From NCBI GenBank assembly GCA_949361645.1, contig OX442425.1, positions 1,976,171-2,040,170 of the forward strand: 64,000 bases of DNA, read 5' to 3'. The notes beneath the pieces are model-generated. The model saw nothing but the letters and a program-made list of their open reading frames with translations. It searched no databases and was not told where the DNA came from. Both the position numbers and the translations under genes were made by a program. This DNA is from Spongilla lacustris. Taxonomy: Eukaryota; Porifera; Demospongiae; Spongillida; Spongillidae. Position 1 is the first letter of the stretch, and every line of letters starts with the position of its first letter. This document shows positions 27,078 through 37,676 of this stretch, piece by piece.

Positions 27078-27838
27078 TAGCCTGGTCCCAGGCCCTTTTT
27101 TTTGTAAGTTGCGGGGGCGAAAAACAGGGCCTGGCAGGGCATGCGCTAGCCATTGCCAATACGCTTGGTAATCGCATACTGTTGTAATTTTCGTTTGTAA
27201 ACCTTTCCGTACACCATCTCGTTCTCAGCGTAAACTCTTCCTCGTCCCAGACTGTCGTATATGTAGAGTCTGGTACGTCGACTTACTACCCTTGCTCCTT
27301 GGACCAAGTTCTTACCTCTCTACGATTGGTACGTGTAGGCTGGCCACCTCACGCTACTTGCCATCTTTAGCCGAAGCCACAATGCAGAATGCTGACAACC
27401 TACTTGTACTCTCGCTGTGCGCACTCATTTGAAATACCCAACACTTGGCACAAAGGCCAGGTACGTGGCCTTGTCCGTCGATACCTCGTCACCAATAGTT
27501 TTCCAAATGTAGGGTAGTTCCAATGAGTGCGCACCACGAGAGTACAAATAGGTTGTCAGCATTGTGGCTTCGGCTAAAGATGGCAAGTAGCGTGAGGTGG
27601 CCAGCCTACACGTACCAATCGTAGAGGTGGTCCAAGGAGCAGGGGTAGTAAGTCGACGTACGAAACTCTACATATACGACAGTCTGGGACGAGGAAGAGT
27701 TTACGCTGAGAACGAGATGGTGTACGGAAAGGTTTACAAACAAAAATTACAACAGTATGCGATTACCAAGCGTATTGGCGCATGCGCGCTAGGACCCTCC
27801 CCGCAACTTATAAAAAACAGGGCCTGGTGACGAGGCTA
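27078..27838. mobile_element. Foldback transposon FB1, 9-bp target duplication
   Basis: Arms of roughly 370 bp are inverted copies with indels. The termini are TAGCCTGGTCCCAGGCCC (left) and GGGCCTGGTGACGAGGCTA (right). ATATACCCG is duplicated at 27069-27077 and 27839-27847. Ends and target size match two other foldbacks in this window (29133 and 61560). ORFs inside are mirror images across the two arms and are not taken as genes. The 9-bp target suggests a Mutator-type transposase acting in trans. Confidence 0.88.
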
Positions 27839-27847
27839 ATATACCCG

Positions 27848-28436
27848 GGGCCTATGTATAAACACCTTGCATCGTTGTATTCATCTATGAGCGTTATCAT
27901 ATGCAACTCTCAGAATTTTCGCCACAGATCAAGTTATAGAATTGCAGGGGATGCATGCGTTAACCATGCATGCAAAAACCGTTTGACGAGCCTGAAATGT
28001 GAATGTGATTCATGCCATATCTCTTTTCAAGTCAGTAAAGCTGCTCCAGTGCATAATATGCTATCTGAACAGACCCGCGGTCTTGTCGATTACCATGTTC
28101 GGCATGTACCTATAATGCTAATACCTGCCGTATAGGCTTCATTGATGGGAAAGCATACAGTGTCAGTGAAATGTAAATGAAATCAAACACTATCCTGGCT
28201 TCTGGGCAAAGCTGGGGAAATTCAAGAAAAACCTTTTTATTAAACCGGCATGGCAGCAACGAAAAACTGAGAATAAAAATTCAACATTATATATACAGAC
28301 TTCAAGACGATCAACAAGCAACTGCATGAGATAAAGTTTCTATAGAGGAAAAACTGAAAACTTGACTCACCGGCAGTAAAAAGTAAAGCCTATCCTTGCC
28401 ATAATATAATCAATGCAAACTGATAGAAGAAGTATT
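27848..28436. other. Gene-poor stretch
   Basis: A 117-codon frame begins inside FB1 and runs to 28135. Its part beyond FB1 (HACKNRLTSLKCECDSCHIS) is Cys-rich, but I do not recognise it. It could be an exon of an unknown gene or a decayed transposon. Confidence 0.3.
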
Positions 28437-28686
28437 CAACAGATGCATTGGAATAGAACCCTCATGGTTATTAGGTAAATACATAGAGCAGGAGTGGAAT
28501 TAACACTATGATCTCACCTGGAATGGGAAAAGTGCTGTTTGTATAATGAACAGTAAACGAGATACTAAATTAATCATTTCATATTGGACAGTGGAAGAAA
28601 CTGAAGATGATGGAGGAGATGAATCTATTACATTCGTGCAGTTTGTTACTGATGTAATTCACAAAGATTTAGCTGTGCTTGTATAA
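28437..28686 (+). pseudogene. Unidentified degenerate ORF
   Basis: One frame is open except for a single TAA after KYIEQEWN. It reads EVFNRCIGIEPSWLLGKYIE, then LTWNGKSAVCIMNSKRD, then an acidic stretch and VQFVTDVIHKDLAVLV before the stop. The composition looks like real protein. I do not recognise the family; a transposon-encoded protein is possible. Confidence 0.3.
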
Positions 28687-28744
28687 ATGTGTACTACTCA
28701 TGTGTTTTTATTTATATTTATACACCGGTCTGTGTCCAAAATAA

Positions 28745-28990
28745 CTCTGGCATGTAACTGCTGCGTCTATCGTGGACCTATCGTCAAGGTTTCCTTTGAA
28801 GAGCTCAGCTGCTCCAGCCTCCTTGAGGGTCAAGGCTTTCTCGCTGGCGGGGTTTCGGGCGTTAGCTCTGACCGCAAAGCCACTACTGAGTGAGAAGGGC
28901 ACGGGCTACTGGTCCGCCTTGTTGTCCTGTTGCTCCGTATACTGTGATGAGTCTAGCCGACATCTCCTGATGACTGAAATGTCAGTTCGA
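28745..28990 (-). pseudogene. Inverted 5' fragment of an NMRAL1-like gene
   Basis: Reverse-complement copy of about 30015-30270: 5' leader (CTCGAACTGACATTTCAGTC), ATG and the first ~65 codons (SGFAVRANARNP, SEKALTLKEAG, FKGNLDDRSTIDAAV). It has frame damage in the GATGQQG region. It is the outer part of the left arm of the large inverted repeat that ends in the intact gene at 30071. Confidence 0.85.
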
Positions 28991-29132
28991 GTATAGCGGT
29001 GTATCAGGGGTGGGTATGGAATAATAATATTCATAAAGTTATACGGGTGGCATATCATGTATCCTCAATCCGCCCCCTATATAGGTGTAGAGTATTTAAT
29101 TGCTACGTCTCTACACGTCGGCACATTCAAAC

Positions 29133-29240
29133 TAGTCTCGTCCCCAGACCAATATGACGTAACGATTATCGCTGTAAACAGTATAATCTACGTGTTTACA
29201 GCGATAATCGTTACGTCATATTGGTCTGGGGACGAGACTA
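29133..29240. mobile_element. Foldback transposon FB2, 108 bp
   Basis: Near-perfect ~48-bp arms with termini TAGTCTCGTCCCCAGACC. It is flanked by CATTCAAAC (29124-29132) and CATTCAATC (29241-29249), a 9-bp target duplication with one mismatch. Same terminal motif as FB1 and FB3. Confidence 0.85.
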
Positions 29241-29934
29241 CATTCAATCTATATCACATCGCTCACCACCGAAGTTGGAACCTGATGCATAACCTCTGGA
29301 GATAACTCATAATGCGCTTCCTGGCCTGACGAGAGCAGTGGGGTATCCCATTTTCCCACTGACCTGACAAAAGCAAGCTAGGGATTCCAGGGGTGGGGGC
29401 ATATAGGAACCTGCCAAACATGGGGAAAGAGGTGTTTCTCACAAATGCAAGTGAGGGTATGGCATGCCCCTCCCAATATATGTTGATGCATGCACCGTGT
29501 GCACTGAATGAGTACACCAGTCATCGGTCACTTACAGAGGTTTTGGGAGCAATTTAATTCGTGCAACTTCGAGAACATTCCAGAAGGTATCTTTGCGGTC
29601 AGCTATTGTACACCCAATGTGGATACATGTACATCTGTGCATGTTAAGAGTATACCTCAAGGATACCTTCTGGAATGTTCCAGAAGTTGGACACAGGGTT
29701 GCACGAATTCAATTGCTCCAAAAACCTCTGTAAGTGACGTACACATTCAGCGCATGCATCAACAGAGCATGCAGGGGCATGCCATACCCGTTCATTTGCA
29801 TTTGTGAGAAACACCTCTTTCCCCATGTTTGGCAGGTTCCTATATGCCCCCCCCCCCCCCCCCCCCCACCCCCAGCGAGAAAAAAAAAAGGATTCATGTT
29901 TGTATGTGTCGACGTGTAGAGGCGCAGCAAACAT

Positions 29935-30070
29935 GTAGGGCCGGATATGCCACGCGTATAACCACGCCCGTTATGACAATTCCTTATGAATATATTATTA
30001 TCTCTTACGCGCCCCTGCTTGTATAAATAAACACCGCTATACTCGAACTGACATTTCAGTTCATCAGGAG
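29935..30070 (+). promoter_or_regulatory. Conserved 5' block of NMRAL1-like genes
   Basis: The block GGATATGCCACGCGTATAAC plus CACGCCC, then TACGCGCCCCT and CTCGAACTGACATT, lies at the same distance before the ATG here and at about 46950-47068. It is present without a following gene at about 42897-42930. A TATA-like TATAAATAAA is at 30021-30030. The promoter role is inferred from position and conservation only. Confidence 0.45.
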
Positions 30071-30967
30071 ATGGCGGCTAGACTCATCACAGTATACGGA
30101 GCAACAGGACAGCAAGGCGGACCAGTAGCCCGCGCCCTTCTCGCTAGTGGCTTTGCGGTCAGAGCTGTCACCCGAAACCCCGACAGCGAGAAAGCCTTGG
30201 CCCTCAAGAAGGCCGGAGCTGAGCTCTTCAAAGGAGACCTCGAGGATAGGTCCACGATAGACGCAGCAGTTGCTGGAGCCTACGGAGTTTTCTTGGTCAC
30301 AGACTATTTCACTATCCTCCACCGCGTGCACGACGACAAAGTTGCTGAAGCGGAAGAAGTCGCTCAGGGCAAAGCAGTCGCCGATGCTTCTGTTCGCGCA
30401 GGAGTGAAGCATTTCGTATACAGCGGCCTGCCCGAAGCCAAAGACATCGTACATCATCCTGTTCCTCACTTGGACGGAAAGGCGGCGGTCGAGAGGTACC
30501 TGGACGAGGTTCGCCTGCCTAATACGTCCGTTCGTTATTCTTGCTACCACGAGAACTTCACTTCCTTCTTTAAAGCTCAGCTTCAAGCTGACGGGACGTA
30601 CAGCATCACCTTACCAATGGATGGTCCCTTGCATTCAATCAGCGTGGAGGATGGCGGGCCCATTGTTGCCGCCGTTTTTAAGAACCCCGATGAATTCATC
30701 GGTCGGAAGTTTGGAATAAGTGGAGATTATAAAACTGTCGGCGAATACGCTGCAGTTATCAGTAAGGCGACTGGAAAGACGGTCAATTACAATCAGGTGC
30801 CTGTAGAGGTGTTTGCCAGTTTCCCATTCCCCGGAGCTGACGAATTAGCCTACATGTTCGCCTTCTTCAAGAAAGCACCCTACCAAGACCTAGCACTCAC
30901 GAAGAGATTGAATCCTAACGTGCTCAGTATAGAGGAATGGGCACAACGGAACAAGGACAAACTTTAA
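30071..30967 (+). CDS. NMRAL1: NMRAL1-like NAD(P)-binding protein, copy 1
   Basis: A 298-residue, intronless atypical short-chain dehydrogenase of the NmrA/HSCARG family. These proteins bind NADP(H) in a Rossmann fold and act as redox sensors; most have no known catalysis. Motifs: GATGQQG dinucleotide loop (10-16), basic RNPDSE after strand 2, YSGL (117-120), DGKAAVERYLDE, YHENFTS, and FPGADELAYMF near the C-terminus. Length and motif order match vertebrate NMRAL1 (about 299 aa). It is 5' to 3' complete and about 95% identical by eye to the copy at 47069. The upstream ~130 bp (GCCACGCGTATAACCACGCC, TATAAATAAACACC) is shared by the copies and probably contains the promoter. Confidence 0.93.
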   Translation: MAARLITVYGATGQQGGPVARALLASGFAVRAVTRNPDSEKALALKKAGAELFKGDLEDRSTIDAAVAGAYGVFLVTDYFTILHRVHDDKVAEAEEVAQGKAVADASVRAGVKHFVYSGLPEAKDIVHHPVPHLDGKAAVERYLDEVRLPNTSVRYSCYHENFTSFFKAQLQADGTYSITLPMDGPLHSISVEDGGPIVAAVFKNPDEFIGRKFGISGDYKTVGEYAAVISKATGKTVNYNQVPVEVFASFPFPGADELAYMFAFFKKAPYQDLALTKRLNPNVLSIEEWAQRNKDKL

Positions 30968-30999
30968 GTAGTGATGTACTCATACGAAGTCCCTGCATG

Positions 31000-31639
31000 G
31001 CCATATGCATGCATATAGATTTGGACCATTAGCCATATAGCATAATGAAATCTTGCTGCATATATATTAAAGGTATTTATACGTATACATGTAGTACAGT
31101 ACTGAATTGACTTCAATTGGAATAACGGTATGCGGCGTGCCACTACATGTAATTCAATTCATCGTTTGGGAATGGTATACATGTACTTTACATGTATACG
31201 CTATATTTATGTCCGAGATTTATGGACCCTTTCCACGATACATTCATAATTGCCATGCATGGCAATCACCATTTTCTTTGCAATCTACTATACCTCCTCT
31301 ACATGTTCTTAGAGTTTTGCTGTACTCTTATTATAAGCTCTAATGACATGAAGATACAATGTAGGTGTTATCCATCAATAAATAATCCATCGTCAACAAG
31401 TAGCTTGGCTCGTATAGGAACCGAGCACCAACATGGTGGCCAATTAGCGACTTGATGAATTGGATGTAATAGAGATAATATCTATATCAGTATGATCTCT
31501 GGGTATATGTCATTGTACGTTCATGTGACCACGTGGTTAACATGTTCAGTTCTTTTGTGTTCCAGTATTGAATGTGTATTTAGACTGAACACAGTCGAAG
31601 CAATTAAATTGCTTACTCTTGAATCAGTCTTGATTTTTC
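31000..31639. other. Gene-poor stretch 3' of NMRAL1-like copy 1
   Basis: It keeps the 3' flank shared with the other copies (GAATTGACTTCAATTGGAATAAC, 31101-31126) but lacks the CCTAGG/poly-C element found in copies 2 and 3. No gene seen. Confidence 0.5.
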
Positions 31640-32045
31640 AAGGTTGTGGTATTGGTCCAGCCAAAGACAGATCACGCCCAGCTGAAATTTTGATACCAAA
31701 CTGGTCACTGTCTCGATCTGCAGCATTTGACATCAAGGTTATACATTCCCTCAATAATTCATTGATTTTATATGCTGGTCAGACCTCAGGTGCCTCAGCT
31801 GCAGTGGGTGAACAAGAGAAATTAGGAAACAATGCTTTGGGTTGTCTCGAAAGAGGTTGGATGTGTCCCTCTCGTAGTGGAGGCATATGGAGGCTGGGGA
31901 ATCACTGCAAAAGAAACATTCTCAAGAATTGCTAGGCGCTTGGCCTTCCACTCCCACTCATCCAACACTGAAATGCTAAATTGTCGCCTCGGGCACTGTT
32001 TTAATGAGGCAAAATGCCCGAGCCCTCCTGGTTCGATCGGCATCA
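31640..32045 (+). pseudogene. Frameshifted remnant of a retroelement-associated ORF
   Basis: The first frame reads SRPAEILIPNWSLSRSAAFD, IKVIHSLNNSLIL and then QTSGASAAVGEQEKLG. The continuation VPLVVEAYGGWGITAKETFS then IARRLAFHS is in the next frame. This line (AD.L.PNW....AAFD....HPLN...; L.WVC.PLVVE.YG.WG.EA...F..LA..LA.H) is common in C-terminal parts of reverse-transcriptase-like repeat ORFs in sponges and cnidarians. One frameshift near 31850 marks it as dead. Confidence 0.5.
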
Positions 32046-33150
32046 TTTTCGTGACTTGTATGTATATAGTTTAGATTTTAGTGTCTGTTAATAATTTTAA
32101 TATATACGATATGTATGCATTTCCATAACTAATGGATCACGGCTATTTCGAGATGTACATTAGGTTGTTAATTAGAATACGTATATATATTACGGTACAA
32201 TTCTTATCCGGGTCCCATAGGAGCTCATTAAAATGTGGTTAGTGTTCTAATCCCTATTTTGTGAAGATGCGTTTGCCATAAAATACCAAAATATTTTTCA
32301 GATGTTCTATATTCAGTTCGGCACTACAAAACATCAAAGCGCACTACTGAGGGATGTTCTTTAGTAGTCCACTAAAGTCGCGCATCTCACGGTTTCTTTG
32401 TTTTTGTTTTGGCATTCCTGGAGTACTCGAACGGCAAGCCGTTATTCTCGAGAAAATGCCTGACAAAAGGGTGTAAAATGTACCTTATTGTAAAGGTAGA
32501 TCATTGCCCTTTTCAAACATGCCTAGCTTATGTGCAGACTTATTTTCTGCAGCGAGAACAAAACCCTTCACCCCGGACTACCTAATCATGAATAAAGCGT
32601 ATCATGTGCGCTTATGCTGCAATCGAAGCGGATGGAAATTTCTTCATGTCAAGTGCAGTAGAATGTTTCGAGGCAATCTAGAGACAACCTACAGCTGTGC
32701 TAGCCTACTTTCTCTGTGGAACTGCTGCTTCCCGCTAATTTCTACATAACGAAGGCTTGCTATGTAGTTTGGGAGGATAGAAAGTGCTAATGGGAGGAGG
32801 AAGGTGCTAATCCTTTCATCCCTAGGTTATCTTAAGGGCACTAATTCAGCATAGTAAGCCCCGCCCCTCTTGCGATAATGTCTCCCCCTGCTGCCACGCC
32901 CACCTCAGTTTTCACCCACTTCATGTTGGGTAGTCAGGCATACCTGCTAATTCAAGATGTGCTTGGCAAGCTCTACAGGTTTATTGTGCCCTTTTCCTGC
33001 AATGAGACATGGCTAAGCCTATACAATACAAGTGGGTGGAGCTAGTTATGTGACTAGAGCTTGTGATAATGTACTGTTGAATGTGTGTATCCCACAAGCC
33101 GCATGATCTTCTTGTGTTCTGGCCTACATTCACACCCTCTTGCTACCATG
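32046..33150. other. Gene-poor stretch
   Basis: AT-rich to 32350, then mixed. ORFs up to 81 codons have unfamiliar sequence. No structure beyond short repeats is evident. Confidence 0.35.
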
Positions 33151-34165
33151 CTCCCTCTCCCTTCCTCACTCTCCATCCCTCCCTCTACCTCCTTCCCTCT
33201 CCCTTCCCTTCTATCCTCCCTCCCTTCCCTTCTTTCCTCCCTCCCTTCCCATCTTTCTTCCTCTCCCTCTGCCTCCCTCTCTCCCTTCCTCCCTCCCTCT
33301 CCCTCCCGCCCAACCCTCTCCCTTCCCCGTCCCTCCCTCTCCCCTCTATCCCCCTCCCCTCCCCCCTCTGTCCCCTCCCCTCCCCCCTCTGTCCCCTCCC
33401 CACCCCCCTCTGTCCCCTCCCCTCCCCCTCTGTCCCCTCCCCTCCCCTCTGTCCCCTCCCCTCCCTTCTGTCCCCTCCCCTCCCCCCTCTGTCCCCTCCC
33501 CTCTGTCCTCTCCCCTCTGTCCCCCTCCCCTCCCCCTCTGTCCCCTCCCCTCCCCCTCTGTCCCCTCCCCTCCCCCTCTGTCCCCTCCACTCCCCCTCTG
33601 TCCCCTCCCCTCCCCCTCTGTCCCCTCCCCTCCCCCTCTGTCCCCTCCCCTCCCCCTCTGTCCCCTCCCCTCCCCCTCTGTCCCCTCCCCTCCCCCTCTG
33701 TCCCCTCCCCTCCCCCTCTGTCCCCTCCCCTCCCCCTCTGTCCCCTCCCCTCCCCCTCTGTCCCCTCCCCTCCCCCTCTGTCCCCTCCCCTCCCCCTCTG
33801 TCCCCTCCCCTCCCCCTCTGTCCCCTCCCCTCCCCCTCTGTCCCCTCCCCTCCCCCTCTGTCCCCTCCCCTCCCCCTCTGTCCCCTCCCCTCCCCCTCTG
33901 TCCCCTCCCCTCCCCTCCCCCTCTGTCCCCTCCCCTCCCCCTCTGTCCCCTCCCCTCCCCCTCTGTTACCCTCCCCTCCCCCCTCTGTCCCCCTCCCTCC
34001 CTCCCTCCCTTCCCCTCCCTCCCCCTCCCTCTCTCCCTCCCCTTCCCCTCCCCTCCCTCCCCCTTCCCTCCCTCCCTCCCTCCATCCCTCCCCCTCAGCC
34101 TCCCCTCTCCCTCCCCTCTCCCTCCCCTCTCCCTCCCCTCCCCCTCCCTCCCTTCCACAATAGAA
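33150..34165. repeat. Polypyrimidine minisatellite, 20-bp unit
   Basis: About 1 kb of nearly pure C/T on the plus strand. From about 33540 to 33900 the unit TCCCCTCCCCTCCCCCTCTG repeats almost without change, three per 60 bases; flanking parts are less regular. The long ORFs on both strands (up to 370 codons) are only low-complexity frames (Pro/Ser/Leu-rich or Gly/Arg/Glu-rich). The G-rich strand has runs of 4-5 G suited to G-quadruplex, and the homopurine-homopyrimidine tract is suited to triplex DNA. Confidence 0.97.
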
Positions 34166-34213
34166 CCTTCTACAGCTTAAAGACCATGTACAAGTAAAAT
34201 AAAGACTTACGCA

Positions 34214-34414
34214 AATGAAATAATCAAACTGAGCAAGAAAATAAGGGAGCAAGGATATGATGCTGTCATCTTATACAATGTAATGATCTCAAAGGTCAAA
34301 CGACACAACTCAGCACACCTCATCACATTTTCCATCCAGCCCAGTGGTGAACCAATCTATGAACATGGTCCCCTATCATGTGAGCAGCTTTGTTGTCATG
34401 GCTACAACATGTAA
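34214..34414 (+). CDS. Unidentified coding-like fragment
   Basis: An open frame without an in-frame Met near its start reads EIIKLSKKIREQGYDAVILY, then NVMISKVKRHNSAHLITFSI, then GEPIYEHGPLSCEQL and a stop at 34412-34414. Composition is like a real exon. I do not recognise it; it could be a last exon or a piece of a transposon. No acceptor site can be fixed with confidence. Confidence 0.25.
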   Translation, partial: NEIIKLSKKIREQGYDAVILYNVMISKVKRHNSAHLITFSIQPSGEPIYEHGPLSCEQLCCHGYNM

Positions 34415-35316
34415 CGACTGTTCTCTTGTACAGATTGGCTCCACCCACTTGCACCTCTACCCCTGCCACTAGGCTGCACTCAGTACCATTTGTTCTTTGC
34501 CTCAAGAACAATTCATCCCATGCAGGCACAGAGGCGCTGTCTCTTGGCCTCCTCTCTTCCACCGCTAATAAGAATGTTAAACCGCGCACTCAGCATGCAA
34601 AAAAAAAAGATCAAGGCTAAAGTTGTATTACTACGTACTTTAGTTTTACGGATACAATTAACGCTCAAATGTTGTTGTCCAAGCTGTTTAAATTGAGAAA
34701 TCATAGTAATCCATCACCCGGCCGTTTTTGAAGTGTACATACATGTATTGCAATCGGACCGCCGCCATGCTTGTAGTATACATAAATTGGTCGTATTCAG
34801 CGCCTTGGTACGACTCACAGAAAATAAGTCTGCTAACAAAAACAACCAAATCACATACAGCCAGCACTTCTGTATACGTTTATCCACGTTTTGGTACCTC
34901 ATGTCTTTTTGAAGCCAACCACTCTAAATGGAGCGCTATTAGTCACGGGCCCGTATCATGGCGTATGTTAGCATTAAAAAGATAAAATTTATATCATTGT
35001 AGTCCTCGAAGGGTGTGCAACACAGATAATTCACCTGTACTGCGCTTACGTTGAACGGATTACAAAAGATAAGCCAAATTCCAATGCCATGCGCTAATGA
35101 GGGTCAAGTTACTTGTTACTTAGGTAAAAGTGGGGCCGAGAACTAATGTCCAATGCAATGAAACACCCGTGGGATGCTTAATGTTCTTTTCACGTAATAA
35201 ATTACATTTATATGTGTGAAGCTAAATGAATGTAATAAAACTCACGGGATGATAGAAAGTATACATGTATATATTGCTATTGTCTGAGAAGATTTCTTTA
35301 CACGGAGCGTACACCT
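34415..35316. other. Gene-poor stretch
   Basis: No gene or repeat recognised. From 35283 the sequence (GTCTGAGAAGATTTCTTTAC) matches the start of the segmental duplication seen at 57812. Confidence 0.4.
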
Positions 35317-35320
35317 ACAT

Positions 35321-36434
35321 AGAGCAAAGGGCCCGAATGTGGAACGCACCCCTATTAAGGAACACTAAATCTCATTAAAAATTTAATCAAAGATATGGGT
35401 TTGCAATGATGGCTCATACGCAAATCAATGAATCTGATTGACCCACTAGTTGTTGGATAAGTATATGACATAAAGGATAGTCTAGTGATGATGTTCAATG
35501 CTGATAAAATTCTCCACTAGCATTTGGCAAGCTAGGATTGCAGCATTGTGCTCCTTTGCAACTTTCTGATTTCATTATAGCTTTCATGCGCTCTAATGCA
35601 GCCTTTTCTTTCTCAGCTATCTCTCCCCTCTTCATATACTTAAATTCATCAATCCATTGTGCTGAAGTCATGCACTGAGCTGAACCTTTCAAATGCTTAA
35701 ATTGAGTACTAGTAGTAGGGATAGCGTTGTCCTATGGATGTAAGCTTTCTCCATCTGAATTATCAGTGGTACTTTCTGAACTTTGAGGAGAGGTCCATTC
35801 AGCATGTTGCACCTGCTCAGGACGTACTGCACATGCAGCCACATAGATGGAGTGGTACTGAATTGACAATTTCAGGCGTAACTGCAGATCTTCTTCTGTT
35901 GTCATTGCAGCAGCCTTGATATCAACCCGCCTCTTCACCTCTTGTGCCACATCATCCTCAATAAAGCTTACAATGGTGATTTTATCAGAAACTGCTGCCC
36001 CTGACACACCACATGATGCCATGATTGCATCATGGGGTCCAGCCATGTCTTCAGGAAGAGCATCTACACCCACGTAGTGGAGACAGGCCTGTCGTTTATC
36101 GGCCATAATTAAGCTACCAGAGGATAGACATTTCAATTTTTAGCAAGTAGCATCCGCCCTCCTCCCCAAAGCAAACCCCATGCGGTTGAGTGTTTATATA
36201 ACAACCCTTTGATGTGGTTGTTCCTTATTTGGTACCTTTCCCATACATTGAGGTATGTTTGCCGAAAAGTGAGTTTTCAGTACCAGGATTCATGAAACAT
36301 TTCCTATGGTTAGCATATTTGTAATCTACGTTAAATTCTCTATCCAACAGTGTTTGAATTATCTCTCTAGCCTGCATAGTATGTCTGCATCAGTCAAGGG
36401 AAGTTGGTTGTTCCTTAATAGGTTCCCTTGCTCT
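35321..36434 (-). mobile_element. 1.1-kb TIR element AGAGCAARGG with its own ORFs
   Basis: Ends AGAGCAAAGGG...CCTATTAAGGAAC and the inverse of AGAGCAAGGGAACCTATTAAGG. ACAT is duplicated at 35317-35320 and 36435-36438. The related segment at 57830-57880 has no element here, giving an empty site. Two minus-strand ORFs lie inside: one starting MADKRQACLHYVG (36106 to 35732, 124 aa), and one of 65 aa (35692-35495) rich in charged residues (KRGEIAEKEKAALERMK). Neither resembles a transposase I know. A truncated relative sits at 6100-6672. The 4-bp target is not diagnostic. Confidence 0.75.
35732..36106 (-). CDS. Unknown 124-aa protein of the AGAGCAARGG element
   Basis: Starts MADKRQACLHYVGVDALPED and continues through an IVSFIEDDVAQEVKRRVDIK segment to an acidic Ser-rich tail. 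The same MADKR start occurs in the related element copy at 6339. No known domain is apparent. It may be the first exon of a two-exon gene that continues in the 65-aa ORF at 35692-35495. It was started at the internal Met because that is the start shared by the two copies. Confidence 0.45.
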   Translation of the reverse strand: MADKRQACLHYVGVDALPEDMAGPHDAIMASCGVSGAAVSDKITIVSFIEDDVAQEVKRRVDIKAAAMTTEEDLQLRLKLSIQYHSIYVAACAVRPEQVQHAEWTSPQSSESTTDNSDGESLHP

Positions 36435-36464
36435 ACATGTATAAATTCAGTCCGTATGAATCAC

Positions 36465-37676
36465 CAATAGACAAGTTCAGGAATTTTTTTATTTCGAGTA
36501 ATTACTTCGTGACGTCACGTCCGGAGTACCAGTTCGGCCATCGGCCCCACAACCACTTACTCAAAACCTTCTTTTACAAATGCCGGGTAATGTTTGCATC
36601 GTGTGTCGCAATATAAACATTAAAGACAATAGTGTTTCTTTTCTTCGCTTCCCCCAATCACGCTCGAGAAGGCAACGATGGATTGAAGCGCTCGATCTTA
36701 CCAGTATCGCCATTAAAGACTACCATCGTGTTTGTAGCCGCCCCAGATAAAGATGCAAGTCGAGACCCACAACTAAACATCGGGAGGCATTTTGCATCAC
36801 CAAAAAAAAACAAGATGACAGAAACAAAAGAGCAAAAAGACGGGAATCCAGAGATAATATATACAGGGATTGGAAATCGATAAGAAATTCTAGTTTATCG
36901 TTTAACAGCGACCAAGATAGCTGCGATGCATCTAAAACAGAGTCCGTCATATGTGACTTCTCCAATCCCATGAAATTCCTACCATTTATCACCAATCACT
37001 TCAGTAGCTGATGAGATTGAGAAATTTAACTGAAACATGCAAGCTTAAGGTGAAGGCACTTACTGATCTAAGAGTGTATTTCAGACTTTGCATGAAATGA
37101 TAAGTAGGGTTTGATTCTTATGATGTTTTGTTGGATTTTGGGTCCCTTGCTCTCATGAATTGGAAGGATCCTCAAAGAAAGCTGCACGGATCTACTAGAA
37201 CAAAACTGGATCCCCTATCAATCAATTCTTATTAAACTAAAGTTGAACCTTCGCAACTGGTAGTCTGATGTCAATAGCGGAATCAGTACACTCACCACTA
37301 CTTTCCAAATGCAGCTGCTGCAGGTATGAGCCGTCTACGTCAACATTATTTGGCTTTTATTCCACGGCAAAGAAGCCAACATTTGAGTGCTGCTATGTTG
37401 TGACTCTCTAACGGTTCAGGCAGCGTACGTAGCACCAGGAATGTCGACTTCACAAAGCATTATGCGGGAATTGACTCATGACGAAGATGATTGCATACTA
37501 TTTTTGTGAGTGTAAACAAGTGAGATTTAAAAAAAGCTTGAATACATTACCCCCAGAAACTTTACTAAGGCTTACGTGGGCAGTTTGGCATAGGACCCAA
37601 GCTACAACGTGTACTCCGGATGTGACGTCACGTAGCAATCATAATTTTCAATCAAAATTCCTGAACTTGTCTATTG
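36465..37676 (+). mobile_element. THAP-domain DNA transposon (P-like), 1.2 kb, degenerate
   Basis: Terminal inverted repeats begin CAATAGACAAGTTCAGGAAT at 36465 and end with its exact complement at 37676. Similarity extends inward to GTGACGTCACRTCCGGAGTAC at both sides. The related locus at 57880-57895 lacks it (…AATCACCAAATTGATTGGCAACC), an empty site. Inside is a THAP zinc-finger start. No full transposase is left. THAP plus TIRs suggests the P-element superfamily. Confidence 0.8.
36581..36760 (+). pseudogene. THAP zinc-finger fragment
   Basis: From ATG 36581 the frame reads MPGNVCIVCRNINIKDNSVS, FLRFPQSRSRRQRWIEALDL, then DYHRVCS. The C2CH pattern (C-x2-C, invariant Trp, late Cys) and FP box identify a THAP DNA-binding domain. 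After VCSRP the frame is lost before the final His-Phe, so the domain is incomplete. Confidence 0.7.

Larger units (their letters stand above)
28745..30275. repeat. Large imperfect inverted repeat around the NMRAL1-like upstream region
   Basis: Left arm 28745 to about 29600; right arm about 29640-30275; centre near 29620. Matching landmarks: the NMRAL1-like 5' coding end; the CCACGCGTATAAC block (29940-29965, inverted near 29045); CATGTTTGGCAGGTTCCTAT (inverted near 29400); GAATGTTCCAGAAG at 29670 and its inverse near 29575. The left arm also contains foldback FB2 and the right arm a C run, so both came after the inversion or arose in one arm. Confidence 0.8.

Noticed and set aside
27597..27830. 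77-aa ORF starting in the FB1 arm as a gene
   Set aside because: The same sequence occurs inverted in the other arm of the foldback element; it is part of the palindrome.
33054..34252. Long ORFs up to 370 codons on both strands
   Set aside because: They come from the C/T-rich minisatellite: no stop codon can form in such sequence, several frames are open at once, and the products are only Pro/Ser/Leu or Gly/Arg/Glu repeats.
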